Positions 33,478 to 45,162 of a stretch of 64,000 bases of DNA are shown piece after piece. The translations under genes were made by a program, and so were the position numbers. The stretch is taken from NCBI RefSeq assembly GCF_964204645.1, contig NC_134028.1, positions 11,819,001-11,883,000 on the forward strand. Direction: 5' to 3'. Each line of letters begins with the position of its first letter. Position 1 is the stretch's first letter. Below the pieces are notes generated by a model. The model was not told the DNA's origin. It made no database searches and saw only the letters and a list, made by a program, of their open reading frames with translations. The stretch is from Tubulanus polymorphus (Eukaryota; Nemertea; Palaeonemertea; Tubulaniformes; Tubulanidae).

Positions 33478-35041
33478 CTCAGACAGGGCTGCCAACCTTT
33501 CAAAATTCCATTTAGGGATGAATGGCAGATTAATTAGGAATATTGAAGGTTTCAATAGGAATATATCGAAACCGAAGAAATTGTGACTTTTCCAAGTAGG
33601 AATATTTTGCTTTCAATTAGGAATACCTTTCACGTGTAATATATGAAAGCTGGATATGAAAATATGGAATTATCTAGCAGCAAAATAAAAAATAAGCAAG
33701 TTCTGCAGAATGTATTTTTTCTTTATTATTCTATGAAAGATGGAATTATCTATTAGCAAAATAAAAAATCAGCAAATTCTACAGAATGTATTTTTTCTTT
33801 ATTATTTTTTTTCCACATTAGCTGCTGACTTGTGTTTAGTTGTGGAAAAATGTTTTTTTTTTTCAATATCATTAAGGCCACCATGCGATATGCTGATATG
33901 CGAACCACATCTATCACAGTATGCGTAATAATTGCCTAGCGAACTAGGTTTAATAAAAGAATATTTCTGAGAATATTTGTTCTTAAACCTCTGCTTCGTT
34001 TTACTAGATTCATTTTTTTGGGTTTTTTTTTCGGAGGAGGCTCACGATCGTCATCGGTGTCATCACCAACATCGGAGGGAAAAGGTTCTTCCGCTTCAAC
34101 TTCAGATCTTGTTTCAGTGACAGTAAATAAATCCATTTCTGTTTCACGAAGAAACGACATGAAAATGGCAATAAGCGAATATATCAATTTCCAGCATTAA
34201 TTCCACGATACTGTCCCAGAGAGACTCCACGTACAGAACTGAAAGATACAAACAGTAAAAAGTCTCTAAGTCTACATGCAACTCGATGGTGCTGCCATCT
34301 GCCAAATATGCGAAGTAAAAGTTTACTTTGAGATGCACTGCTCAAAAGCATCTTAAATTATCTTTTTAAATCAAACTAATACAAGAGTGACAACATTAAG
34401 GTTCAAACTAACAAAGCAATTGCTTACCGAAACATTTCAACCACAAATAACGAGTCCACACGTTGAAATCTAACCCGGATCTTCGAATGCTCATCGCACT
34501 GCGAAAATGAGCTAATTACCGCAGTAAACCGATTCTTCTCCGAAACGATGCGGAGCAATTTGACAATAACAATCACATTTTGCCACATGTCATAATATTT
34601 TCACAAGAATGATTTAAAACAATGTATTTTAAAACGAATGAACTTTATTTTGATTCTTGTAACAAATTAAGAAGCTGCTCTCCTACTACGAAATAATCGT
34701 GCGCCATGCGTAGATAAAATCAATAACACAGCTACTCTCATACACACACACACACACGCGCGCGCGCTAGTAAGCGCCGTTTATCGCCTGACCCACGTAC
34801 ACAGTATATATAGCAACGCACTCATCCACCGCGCGTGTGCATATAAATTCCCCACCTATTCAATTCTGTTCTACCAAGTCATCATATTGTGTTACAATGC
34901 GCTGGCGGGTGGAAAATCAGACATCGCCGAAAAAGGAAAAAAAAAATCGGAATTTTATATACCCGATCGTATCGTCGGAATTTCTTCACGCAAATCGGGA
35001 GAATTCCGAATAATTCGGGAGGGTTGGCAGCCCTGCTCAGA
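33478..35041. mobile_element. hAT-like element with 6-bp target duplication
   Basis: Element 33484-35035 (1552 bp). Left end CAGGGCTGCCAACCTTTC, right end on the other strand CAGGGCTGCCAACCCTCC. CTCAGA flanks both sides (33478-33483 and 35036-35041). It lacks recognisable transposase. Inside, 34175-33950 on the minus strand encodes an acidic then Lys-rich peptide (DVGDDTDDDREPP, PPPKKKPKK), possibly a leftover exon. Removing the element restores an open acidic minus-strand frame in the flanks (ASDPSSQ joined to SEPSDTHDSEL). Confidence 0.82.
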
Positions 35042-35199
35042 TTGAGATGATGGATCTGAAGCGAACTCGGCATCAGAGGTGACAATTACCAGACACCTTT
35101 TTCGATTCTACATAGATGTCGGTAGCTGACGGAACTTCACAATAGCGGGTCACAAAGCAGTCAGTGTTGAGCCAAAGATTGTTAAAAATTAATTCTGGC

Positions 35200-36140
35200 G
35201 TCATTTACGGCAAAATCAAGTAAATGAACAATATGACTACTTTTAATTAACTAAATTGATAAAATAAGCAACGGATTCCGATGAAATTAAATAGGGTTAG
35301 AGCTTTTATTACTGCATTGAATGTTTTAAAAGATCCGGAGAGAAACTAAGCCACGTTTGGAAGTTATTTTGTACCTAAGGAAAAATTCATATGCGATAAC
35401 AAAATGGACTTTGCTAAAGCGAATGTCCATAAAAAGCCTACTTGTAAATTCGTTGTACAATTCCGCTCATGTGTTTATGTTAATAGATCAAGATGACGTC
35501 AAACTACATCGCTAAAAATCCCCAAAAACGACATTTTTACCAAATTTAGGCTTCATCAATAGCCTTCAAAAGCAGTCGCCACTTAGCCGCTATTATAACA
35601 GCCAACTTAATGCAGACCTTGGCCTGTGAATCATTTCACACTCGGAGGAGATAGCGGTCGACAAAAATTCAACACTCCATTTAATACTAAAATTTGATAC
35701 CTTGTCTCTCCACTCTTTGCTGAGCTTAAAAGTTGACTCAGCCAGCCACCTATCTACCCTGTACATTACTTTTTTAAACCATGATCAATGATATTTTACT
35801 ATAACAGACCCGGCAGTTTCAGAAATGAACCGATTACAATGTTTATAACATTTTACAACTAGAAAGATTCTTTCTGTGTGGTCGGGTAAGCAACTAACTC
35901 AAAATTCATATGAATTATCTATCTATTCTCATACTACAGTAGATCAGTTCGACATAAAGAATTTGTACATGTGAGCGATATTTATCCACCAGATAAAATC
36001 GACAGTCCACGTTCCCCCGTAGTATCATTCTACTAGCAATGCAGTTTAAACCACGTCGTACGAGAAAGCTCGAGGATCATGGCTACCCTGCTACGTAACC
36101 GTCTCATCATAAACCTTAGCGTCAAGCAGTTAGCGCAAAT
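35200..36140 (+). repeat. Dispersed repeat family 2, third copy
   Basis: Shares 35420-35690 with 25640-25930, 35755-36140 with 24110-24470, and 35260-35430 with the complement of 16300-16480. It ends about 35 bases before the exon at 36175. Confidence 0.68.
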
Positions 36141-36174
36141 AACAAAAAGAAAATTTCTTTCTTTTATAACTTAC

Positions 36175-36318
36175 ATAATTCTGCCATCAATGACTTCTTC
36201 TGAAGTAAAATAGAATATGGTGATAGCACACCGTGCATCTGCATCAAATGTGAATTCAATGTTATACTTTGTCTGTGGTTCTGTACTGTCTTCAGGTTTC
36301 ATCGTATGATTCTGCGAT
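36175..36318 (-). CDS. MGRN1: MGRN1/RNF157-like, exon with EFTFDADAR block
   Basis: Exon of 144 nt between acceptor TTTCTTTAG and donor ATTAT/GTAAGT. It encodes KYNIEFTFDADARCAITIFY and FTSEEVIDGR, collinear with the EFTFDADARVAITIY block upstream of the RING in MGRN1. The start completes a Lys codon from 41420-41332; the end leaves AT, completed by the exon at 20145. Too short to stand out as an open frame; found by motif and phase. Confidence 0.94.
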
Positions 36319-38200
36319 CTAAAGAAAGAAATGCAGAACCCAATAGGCCTATTACGTTGAAAGAATTACGCTGCCAGTTAGTGATTCTTTCCCATGTAGA
36401 AATTGATCATATGACCAATCCACTTATCTAAAAACGTCTGAATTGCTTGGGATTCAAAACCACTCACACCGTTATAATAAATTGCCCATGGATGGTTTAC
36501 CTTGAAAATTTGGGCTTGTTTGCAAGGCATTATCTTTTTCTAAGTTCAGAGTTCAATAAAATTGGACTTTTCCACCAGAATATTGAATACACCGGGCAGG
36601 TATAGTTTGCCAATTATATGCTTAGTATATTTAGGGCACAAGTTAATCAACAATGTTTCATCAAAAAATTCTATGAAACTGAAAACACAGAGCTTATCTT
36701 CTGCTCTTAAAGTTGTAATGATTGTTCATGATTAATAAAGCTTCTTTTATAAACTAGAAAAAAATTTGCCATTACGGGTTTCGGCATAATGGACTTTGAA
36801 CTTGCAAATAGAATGGAAATAACTAGATTGAGGGGATGCATGTTTAATCCATGCTATCAAGGTAGAACATCAGTTAAGTATATTACCATGGACCACTGTA
36901 TACAGTCAGCTCTCAACAAAATCGCCAGGACCTCTTGACAAATTCCAAGAATTGGCCATGCAGTACATGGGATACAAGCTTCACATCTATGATTCAACAC
37001 GGGTGGTTAGAAGCTGTTCAGACTGAACCTTAAGGCCAACTGCTAGCTGTACCCTGAGAGGGCCTATAGCTAGTCCCACGATTGACCAAGTGGAACAGAA
37101 AAATAAATTGCCCATGGGCAAAGAAGCTTACCTTGAAAACTCGAGCCTATTTGGAGCAAGGGCATTGCTTATGAAAAATCTTTTTAATTCTTGACGTCTA
37201 AGTTCTATTTTCTAATTTCATCTTTTTCAAAGAATTATTTCGTCTTCAAATAAGGCCAAAAGTATACATTTGCTTTATGGTCCATGTCAAGAATTTGCTA
37301 GGGTACAGATAGGTAGGGTAGGTAAATGTGATGGGTCATGCATTCATATCAAATAATATCAAAGCTCTATTGATGACCAAAATTTTCAATTTAAGAATCG
37401 AAAGTCAGCCATCTTGAATGACATTATAACCTACCCTTTTTTCATGTGATAGGTCATGCTAGGTCACGCCAGTTGATATATGAAATAAGTTGGCCCAATC
37501 TGGAAAAATCTTTGATAATGACCAAAATGTATAATTTCAGAATTAAAGATGGCAACCAGTCAACGATATTGGACCAAGTTGATGACCAAAATGTATAATT
37601 TCAGAATGAAAGATGGCCACCCGCCAACCATATTGGATATTTTGTCAATTTGAAGATGATTCATCAAAAATTCTGGTCTGTAGGGTGTTCGCAAGAAATC
37701 TGATGCACCAACACATGAATGCCAGACCACCATTGAGACACGGGTACAGTATAAGCCCGGATGGCCTACGGACAAGCTGAATGATATGAGCTAAAAATGA
37801 AATGATTACGACAACTAAATTTCTATCTAAAACATTTTTGAAATTTACAGTATTCTAAGAAAAGGCCTATTTCAAATTTCTTTGATCTTACAATATGATC
37901 TAACAATATCGATTATATCTCACAGGGCTTGTGTGATTTATGACGTGACATACACGTAATTTATCTGCTGCAGTCGCTACAGTTCCAACGCCACTCTGGC
38001 TTCACTTGATGATACCCTGAAATTGACTTTATCATACACCCTTTGATAACCCTCAAGGCACTCAGTAAGGAATTCATTCCCTGCTTCAAGAAATGCTTGG
38101 GCTGCTCAGACACCGTCAAAATCAGTGTCTATAACCTGCAAATAGTTGTATGTTGCTATAACCTGCAAAAAGTGATTCAAATGTCTGCCTTTGCATTAAT
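36319..38200. repeat. Intron with family 3 fragments and a short tandem repeat
   Basis: 36478-36550 and 37105-37260 are family 3 copies related to 17605-17765. Three imperfect copies of a block around ATGACCAAAATGTATAATTT followed by AAAGATGGC occur at 37366-37420, 37513-37567 and 37571-37630. Nothing else was recognised. Confidence 0.5.
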
Positions 38201-38202
38201 GT

Positions 38203-38534
38203 AGGTAAGGTCCATTCATTAAAGACGTGGACATTAAAGACTGCTGCTACATTTCTAAACTTTCATTTGCGAAGTCCAAGATGGCCACCAACCCCTGCCC
38301 ATTAGGCCATTTAAACCCAGTACAAAATACATGGACATCAGGGATCGATCTAAGGAATGGAATAAAAGGTAGGTAAGGTCCATTCATTAAAGACGTGGAC
38401 ACACACTGCTGCTAAATTTCTAAACTTTCATTTGCAAAGTCCAAGATGGCCACCAACCCCTGCCCATTAGGCCATTTAAACCCAGTACAAAATACATGGG
38501 GACATCAGGGACCAATCTAAGGAATGGAATAAAA
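38203..38534 (+). repeat. Tandem duplication, two ~165-bp units
   Basis: 38203-38367 and 38370-38534 match almost base for base (GGTAAGGTCCATTCATTAAA, CAAGATGGCCACCAACCCC, GGAATGGAATAAAA). The second unit lacks a few bases near the start. Confidence 0.9.
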
Positions 38535-38599
38535 GTCATTTGCCTGGGATGCAAGCATATCTGATATGTCACTTGCCCCTTCAAAAATCTACTTGCTGT

Positions 38600-39195
38600 T
38601 CTATCAATAAAGAACAAGAACCCCAAAGGGCACTATCGCCAGCCTGTCAGCTTTTCATAAAAAGGCAAATGATGCGTATATTTGTCAAAATACACTTCCA
38701 GCTCAATACCTATAATTCACACAGTTCAATTGTGTTTTCATAAGTAGCACAGACAGGGAGCTGGCAGGAACAAATACCTCAGATCCCCTTGTCTTATCGA
38801 TTTGAATGTGGAATTGAATTGAATTTTCTGAAACTTTCTCAATAAAACAGAATTGAATTGGATTTGATATATTATTTGTTCAATAAAGTAAACATGAATT
38901 GCATTTGATATTTATTTGGAAAATAAAATTTGAATTTTTTGAATTTTCCCGGACTGAATAATTGTCAATGATATTTTCTGTAGTGCAAATAAAAATATTC
39001 CTCCCAAAAACCAAATCAGGTAAAAATTTCACAGAAATCGATCTTGAAATACAATCTAAAATCTTAAAATAAAACCCAGAGGTAAAACACTAGATGATAC
39101 CACAGTCAAATGGCCTAAGCTCTGGAAACCATGTCATTTAAATTCGCTCCATTTGCATAGTAATAGGCTCAGGCTATGGCTGGCCTAAAAAAAAC
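38600..39195 (+). repeat. Dispersed family 6, second copy
   Basis: Begins GAACCCCAAAGGGCACTATC and ends GGCTCAGGCTATGGCTGGCC, matching the insert in the LINE at 26970-27815 apart from an internal deletion. Confidence 0.7.
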
Positions 39196-40599
39196 TTGTC
39201 CCAGGCAAAATCGGACAATCGCTTAGATGGGACCCTGGGCCATTGGGAAAAATTGCTTTTGCTGATGTAGATAGAGGACTTAGAGGACATTTCTTTAAAT
39301 AGAGGACATAAGAGGACACTTTTCCTAATTAGAAGATTTAGAGGAAATCTGGCAGCCCTGCGTTCAGATTTTCACAAAAAACCTTGTAAATTTTAAAGAG
39401 GCGCTTTTCAAAATTTCAGCTCCCTAGGATTCGGAGAGTGGATAATGATTTAATGACTGATTTGTATGAATATATTATCATTCGCAAGAACCTTTTTATC
39501 TTTCAGAATTCAGGCTAAAGATTACCTTTATGGGCACAAGAGAAAATACCACAAAGTGTCTCTGCTGCTGTACCGGAGGGAATTTAGGGTTTATAGGAGT
39601 ATATTTGAAACTTCATAGAATAGTTACCAAGGTATCTGACACAGAAAATTTATATAGCATGTTGTTGATAACTTTTGGGCCAACAATGTAGACATAAATA
39701 ATTTGGATATAAGTCAACTTGAGGTCAAGGTCACATACTCCAAGATGGCGGCCATGAAAAAAATTCACGAAAAAGTTTCTGATAAACTGCTCTGTCTCCC
39801 AGAAAAATGCACTGGTCTATTCAATTCCAACTGAAATTGTATGCCATATATCCTTACTTTATGTAGTAAAAATTTCAAAGTAATAGAACAACTAAAAAAT
39901 TCATTTTTCCACTCATTTACCAACTTCTCCACCGATATGTCGGAAGCCGGATGTAAGGGGTTTCATTGGGGTATAATTTCAGGCCTCAGAAAATTGTTAC
40001 CTATGTATTTGACACTGATACATTGTATACGATGGTGTTGATAACCATTGGGCTTACAAATAAGACAAATTATTTGGATATATGTGACCTTGAGGATGGA
40101 GAGTTTCTGGTTCTTCATTACTTTTATTGGTTTCCGTTGCCATGACAACTGTTTCAACAGGGTCTAAAAAAATTGTCACTGATTTCATTTTCATCATCAA
40201 AATCATTGCCGGCACTATAAACCTATTTTCTGACTAAGTTTCATCATCTGAACTGCTGCTATCATATTCGTTGTCACTCTCACTTTGTTCACTACCAAAT
40301 TCCAAGTCACAAGCATCACTGTCAGCATCATATACAAGCTACTGAACCGTTTCATCCAGCCAAATTGTTTTTTCCTGGCTGTTGCCATCTTGGATTTTAT
40401 GCAGATGGCAGCACCGGCTTATACTGATAGATATATAAGTGATACCGTATCACATACGGTACGGGTATGCTAGCTTGCCAATTTGTACCGTATGCCATAC
40501 GGTAGTGGTATTGTAAGGGTTAAGACAGCCAGTGTAACCGATGGACCTATTATTTCTTGAGACCATGGCCCTAGGAAGATATATCTGAACATTATGTAT
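39196..40599. other. Intron; one short acidic frame of unknown meaning
   Basis: On the minus strand 40350-40240 reads YDADSDACDLEFGSEQSES and an acidic run, ending DDET and a stop. Such acidic starts and tails are common in transposase genes, but nothing else supports one. A palindromic TACCGTATCACATACGGTA sits at 40443-40461. The rest is unassigned. Confidence 0.3.
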
Positions 40600-40684
40600 G
40601 TGCGTACATCATACATACATACATCATACATACATACATTTAACATACATACATACATACATATAACATACATACGTACATATA
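40600..40684. repeat. (CATA)n-type microsatellite
   Basis: Interrupted CATACATACAT units abutting the left end of the MITE at 40687; the same motif resumes on its right side (41280-41330), so the MITE sits inside a once continuous microsatellite. Confidence 0.9.
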
Positions 40685-41278
40685 TACCGTAAAAAACGGC
40701 GTATAAGTCTACGCGGCGTATAAGTCGAGGTCGATTTTTAGACCTACATTTCATGATTTTAACATATATCCGGCTTATAAGTCGAGTCCCTTTTCTTAGA
40801 AGAATAATTACTTGTATCATATTAAATAGTTTGTTTTGATAACGATGTGCGCCTTCACGCACGCCGCCGCGCGTCAGCCTGATTGCTGTAGTGCGTTAAT
40901 CAATAGACTGTTACACACACACTCAGGTATAATACACTACTATACAGTGATACAGTAGTGTGAGTCACACGCTATATATAGCCTAATGTATTAAGCGCTG
41001 CTATAAGCGCGCATATATGAATACATCGTTTTAAATGAAGCTGTGTCAAAATGAAAGACATTTTTTTTCATTAAATAAATTTATTTATCATGAATAATTA
41101 TTCAAACTGTTATAGCAGTGAGAAGATGAACACTGTCTTTTTTGTCTGGTAGAATCAATATTTCTTGTGACCTGAAAATACTTAGTAGAAAACTGTACTC
41201 GGCGTATAAGTCGAGGTCAATAATTAAGTGGTAAAATCAAGGGTTAAAAACTCGACTTATACGCCGGTTTTTACGGTA
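40685..41278. mobile_element. MITE with TA target duplication, Tc1/mariner-pogo style
   Basis: Element 40687-41276 (590 bp). Left end CCGTAAAAAACGGCGTATAA; right end on the other strand CCGTAAAAACCGGCGTATAA, followed by GTCGAG on both. TA flanks both sides. The GCGTATAAGTC motif is repeated several times near the ends. No transposase. A decayed inverted copy lies at 50893-51680. Confidence 0.85.
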
Positions 41279-41331
41279 CATGCGTACATCATACTTACAT
41301 ACATGCATCATACATACATAAATTTACTTAC

Positions 41332-41420
41332 TTCACAAACCGAAGTGAATCTTTACGGATATTTACTAGACTTCTTAGAGTTTTTGTTGGTTCATTTCCT
41401 TGAGGAGCTGGGTATGGAAA
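41332..41420 (-). CDS. MGRN1: MGRN1/RNF157-like, exon with KTLRSLVNIRKDSLR block
   Basis: Exon of 89 nt between acceptor TTATTTCAG and donor GTGAA/GTAAGT. It encodes FPYPAPQGNEPTKTLRSLVN followed by IRKDSLRFVK. This is nearly identical in pattern to the PVKTLRSLVNIRKDSLRLV block of MGRN1. Phase 0 start joins the exon at 45044; the open AA is completed to Lys at 36318. Confidence 0.94.
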
Positions 41421-44330
41421 CTGAAATAATAAATCAAAAATAGCTGCACGGCAGTGATAATGAGTTTTCTGCAGGATCAAGTGTAGCCCATATTAAAAAG
41501 CTTTTGTTTTAATGATAGATAATTTTATAAAATTACATAATGATCATTCTTGAGAAATCAGCTGCAATGAGTGATGGATTACTGAGATATAAGTGATGGA
41601 AAGTGTAACTGAGGGAATTTCCAAATTGCTTAGTTCATCTGACACCTGTGTGAATGGCGCTGATGATGACATAATAGAGGCAATACGCTGAATTCAAGCC
41701 AGTGTGAACTTCAAGTATCTGTTGATATTCATGGTATTCAAAGTTTTAGTTATCCCTTCTTATCTTATAGGACCTGCTTTTTAAGCATAGTACATATCAG
41801 AATGTGAGAAACTCAACTGATACTGTTAGAATCTCGTCTCATGTTTGCTTTGTTGGCTACCACGCTACTGTGCCAATTGAGGATAAAACAAGAGGTCCAT
41901 GGACCTCGAGACTTCCTCGAGATAATGATTTAATGATTTAATCGGAAGTTCCCGCCTCGCCAAGCAGGCTGGATCAAAACGTATCAATTACAATTACATG
42001 TATAACAATTAATACATGTCACCACTTGTGCTATATGTACTTTAGAATTCGATACTGTCTTAATTTTTAAAATGATGCTTGTTTTCTTGGCTATTTATTT
42101 TCTTAAGGATCTGCAGGAGCTGAAACTTTTCGCTGGTAATTCCTTTTGAGGTTGTGTATGATGCTCTATCCTAAAACCCGTTTAATCAAACTGCACATCA
42201 ATGAATACCTCTTAAAAGCAGATGAATAACAGCCACAGCAGTAAGAAATCACTTGATAACCTATATCTGCTCGCAAAATCCCCAAAGGGCCAGAGTAGTA
42301 ATCACCTAACCGTAGGTGATGTTAACAGATTACGTCTAGTAGAGTCAAGTGAAGAAGATGCCGATATGTATCATGTGACAGTAAGTGATATTATTTACGT
42401 TCTAGTTTTCAGTGCCATTATAATAATTTACCAATTTACGTAGGTGACTGGAGATGTAGAAAGGGGACATAAAACTGTGTCCACTTATGGGGGTGTAATA
42501 GTATTCTTGACTGGTGATCTTAAACGGTTACTGGAAACGTATGTGCAAAAGATATTGCCTCTCGTCGTGCACAACGTGCGTAAAGAAACTCCCCTCTGGG
42601 TGAGTTTCATGGGGACAAAATTGCAGAAAATGAGCATGTAATGTAAAATCAAGCTGATGTAAGTCGATTCAGCATATGATATATACCTCTTATATTTTTG
42701 TTTGTAATTTGAGAATGTAATTTTTTAGTCATCGAATCAACCGCGAAACATCGTTACCGTAAAGCCGAAGCAGGTGGTGGAAACCAGAGAAGACGTGCCA
42801 CATGAGCGAGTAAATTCTAACCTTTCTACTACATACTAAGCAATATCATAAAATGTGCACGTGTTAATAAAACCTTTGCTTTTAGGCCGCTGTCATAAGT
42901 ACGGAAACCCTAAGCATGCATGATGCGATGGCTACGAATGACTCGGACAGCGACATTATACCGCCAACCCTTAGTTCCCTAACCCGAAACCGATGACATT
43001 CGAAGAGCTGCAGGATATCGACAGGATGTTTCGCCAAGTAACTGCCGTTGAAAAAAGTAGAATTAGAGATGTAGTTAATTCTAATCGAGTTTTAAGGGCA
43101 TTAGCAGAAAAATATAACACAAACGAAAAACCTGATTCAGGATTTATGAAGATCTACGAAAGGGTAAAGAATAATGTCAAGAAATCTAAAAAACATCAGA
43201 CTAACCCAAAATGCATGATATGAATTCAGTAGAATAACCTGTAGATTAAAACGTAGATAAGAACGTTAACACATAGATAAGCAACGTTTATTTTTTTAAC
43301 ACTATGGTGGTAGCGATAACTAATGATTTAAGTTTTTAGACAACACTAACACGTAGATAAGCAACGTTTACACATAGATAAGCAACGTTTTATGCTTAGG
43401 TTTTTAGACAACACTTACAGTGGCATTATTACTATTCATGGAATCAGTAAATATATCTATTTTCACGTTTTTATTGTTAACAACAACATTTATATTCATT
43501 TACACGTGTGCAATTATTTTCCATTCATATTGTTTTGCATGATTTTGTTGTATCGGCGTGGCAATGGTGCCCGGCTCTAAACTGCAAAACAAGACTTGAA
43601 GTGGATTTTTACTAGAGGACCCCTTCTAAATATCAATGAAGTTTTAAAGCCATAGGCCTACCATAAAGTGTCAGCAAGATCCCCTGAAAATGGTTCCAAG
43701 CAGGTCTCGACTTAAGTATTTTCATCTTTTTTGACATTTTTCATCGAACTTTTCAGGGGTGGCAACTTTCAACGGGAACCCCTAGCGAATGGTCTAAATA
43801 CTCCCCCCGTACTATAGGACCCTGTCGACGGATCCAAGACGTTTCAGGGTACGAGGGGTACTATAAAAGGTCGGGCGGACCTCCTAAAAAGGGTTCCACG
43901 GAGGTCTCGACTTGGTCGTTTTTCACGGGTTCTCGACTTAGTCATTTGCAATGTGCTAATTTTTTCTTACACTAAGTCTAGCAAACAGATCACCATTTTA
44001 GAACATCCCCCAGAAAGGACCTTGCTTCATAGAGGCTATGGATGCTTAACCCCAGATTTGGGGGCGTAGTGGGGCTAAAACCCGATTTTGGGACTTGGGG
44101 CCAACACGTTTGCGGGTGTATTAAGTCGTTTTTAGTTTTACGATTCCCTGGACACATGCATTGGAAAGAGGAAGATTTGCTCTTCTGCAGATACCTTTAT
44201 GTGTCGCAATATCATTAATAATCATAATAATGATCCCTGAAGTAGGGTTTCACAGGCCAACGATGGGTACTATAGCCAACAATTTGGCCTAGGGTCCCTT
44301 TGATGTTGGCCCCATGTACCTTACCCGAAG
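41421..44330. other. Intron with weak coding-like fragments at 42222-43223 (plus strand)
   Basis: 42444-42632 reads TGDVERGHKTVSTYGGVIVF and later LLETYVQKILPL. This resembles a HKT..G pattern seen in tyrosine-recombinase-like proteins of mobile elements. 42735-42990 and 42993-43223 (MTFEELQDIDRMFRQVTAV) could be downstream exons, since GT/AG-like borders occur. The match is weak and the product unknown. A 16-bp perfect palindrome GAGGTCCATGGACCTC lies near 41892. The rest is unassigned. Confidence 0.25.
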
Positions 44331-44339
44331 GGACATGAG

Positions 44340-44960
44340 GCCAACTGGCCCAATGTACCATTTGTAGGCCTCCGGTACCCGACCGTGGTACAATCCGAAA
44401 CAGCGGCAGTTCTATCTGCTTCCCAAAATCCATAAAGAACGCGAGAAGTGGATGGTACCCGATCGTGTACCACCGGGGAGACCGATCGTCTCCGACTGCG
44501 GCTCCGAAACCTACGAAATTTCGGAATGGATCGACTACTACTTGCAGCCAATCGCCCGGAGTCACCCGTCGTACGTCAAAGATACCAACCACTTTTTAGA
44601 TATTTTGGCCGGTTAACAATTTAGCGCTGATGTGTTACTCGTCACCATGGACATCGATTTGCTATACACCAACATCCCCCACGAAGAGGGTATTACCAGC
44701 ATCCAACAAGCTCTCCGAGATAACCCAAACCCGGGACGCCCGGATGCCGAGCTGCTGAAACTACTCGAAATCAGCCTGAAGAAAAACGACTTTAACTTTA
44801 ACGAAAACACATATCTACAGGTAAAAGGTACCGCAATGGGTAAGCCTTTTGCTCCTTCATATGCCAATATCTTTGTAGCTGAATGGGAAAAAGGTCTGTC
44901 CAGAAGCGAACTCCAACCATCGCTATACGCTCGGTTCATCGATGATATCTACATGGTTTG
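44340..44960 (+). mobile_element. Penelope-like retroelement, reverse transcriptase fragment
   Basis: Plus-strand reading gives RQFYLLPKIHKE, PPGRPIVSDCGSETYEISEW, an in-frame TAA near 44615, then VTMDIDLLYTNIPHEEG, YLQVKGTAMGKPFAPSYANI and the catalytic box FIDDIYMVW before it breaks off. YTNIPHEEG, GTAMG..APSYAN and FIDDI are typical of Penelope-like RTs. No GIY-YIG endonuclease is seen, so the copy is truncated at both ends. It is more GC-rich than its surroundings and ends about 85 bp from an MGRN1 exon. Confidence 0.85.
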
Positions 44961-45043
44961 GGGTTATTCCCGCGTACTGATTGAATAAGAAACATTATAA
45001 ATAAGCAATAGGCTTTCAGTATCATAATTTGTTTTTGACTTAC

Positions 45044-45162
45044 AGGAACTGGACGTTTTCCTAAGAAATTTAAATCCTGATTTTCACCAAATAAGTACGC
45101 TTCCGGTTGTATAGTGTCAAATCTTTCTCCACCCATGATGAAATGACTACCAAAATAGTTAC
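45044..45162 (-). CDS. MGRN1: MGRN1/RNF157-like, N-proximal exon
   Basis: Exon of 119 nt between acceptor ATATTTCAG and donor CCT/GTAAGT. It encodes NYFGSHFIMGGERFDT, EAYLFGENQDLNFLG and KRPVP, matching the NYFASHFFMGGEKFD...YLFGENMDLNFLG region near residue 30 of MGRN1. The internal ATG is not the start, because the conserved frame continues upstream to the acceptor and the first two bases complete a Gly codon. The preceding exon was not found in the window. Confidence 0.95.

Noticed and set aside
40600-41330. CRISPR-like array in the CATA-rich stretch
   Set aside because: It is a simple microsatellite with a MITE inside; no repeat-spacer structure.
44215-44592. 125-codon minus-strand frame
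   Set aside because: Antisense to the Penelope-like RT, which shows PKIHK and other motifs on the plus strand.
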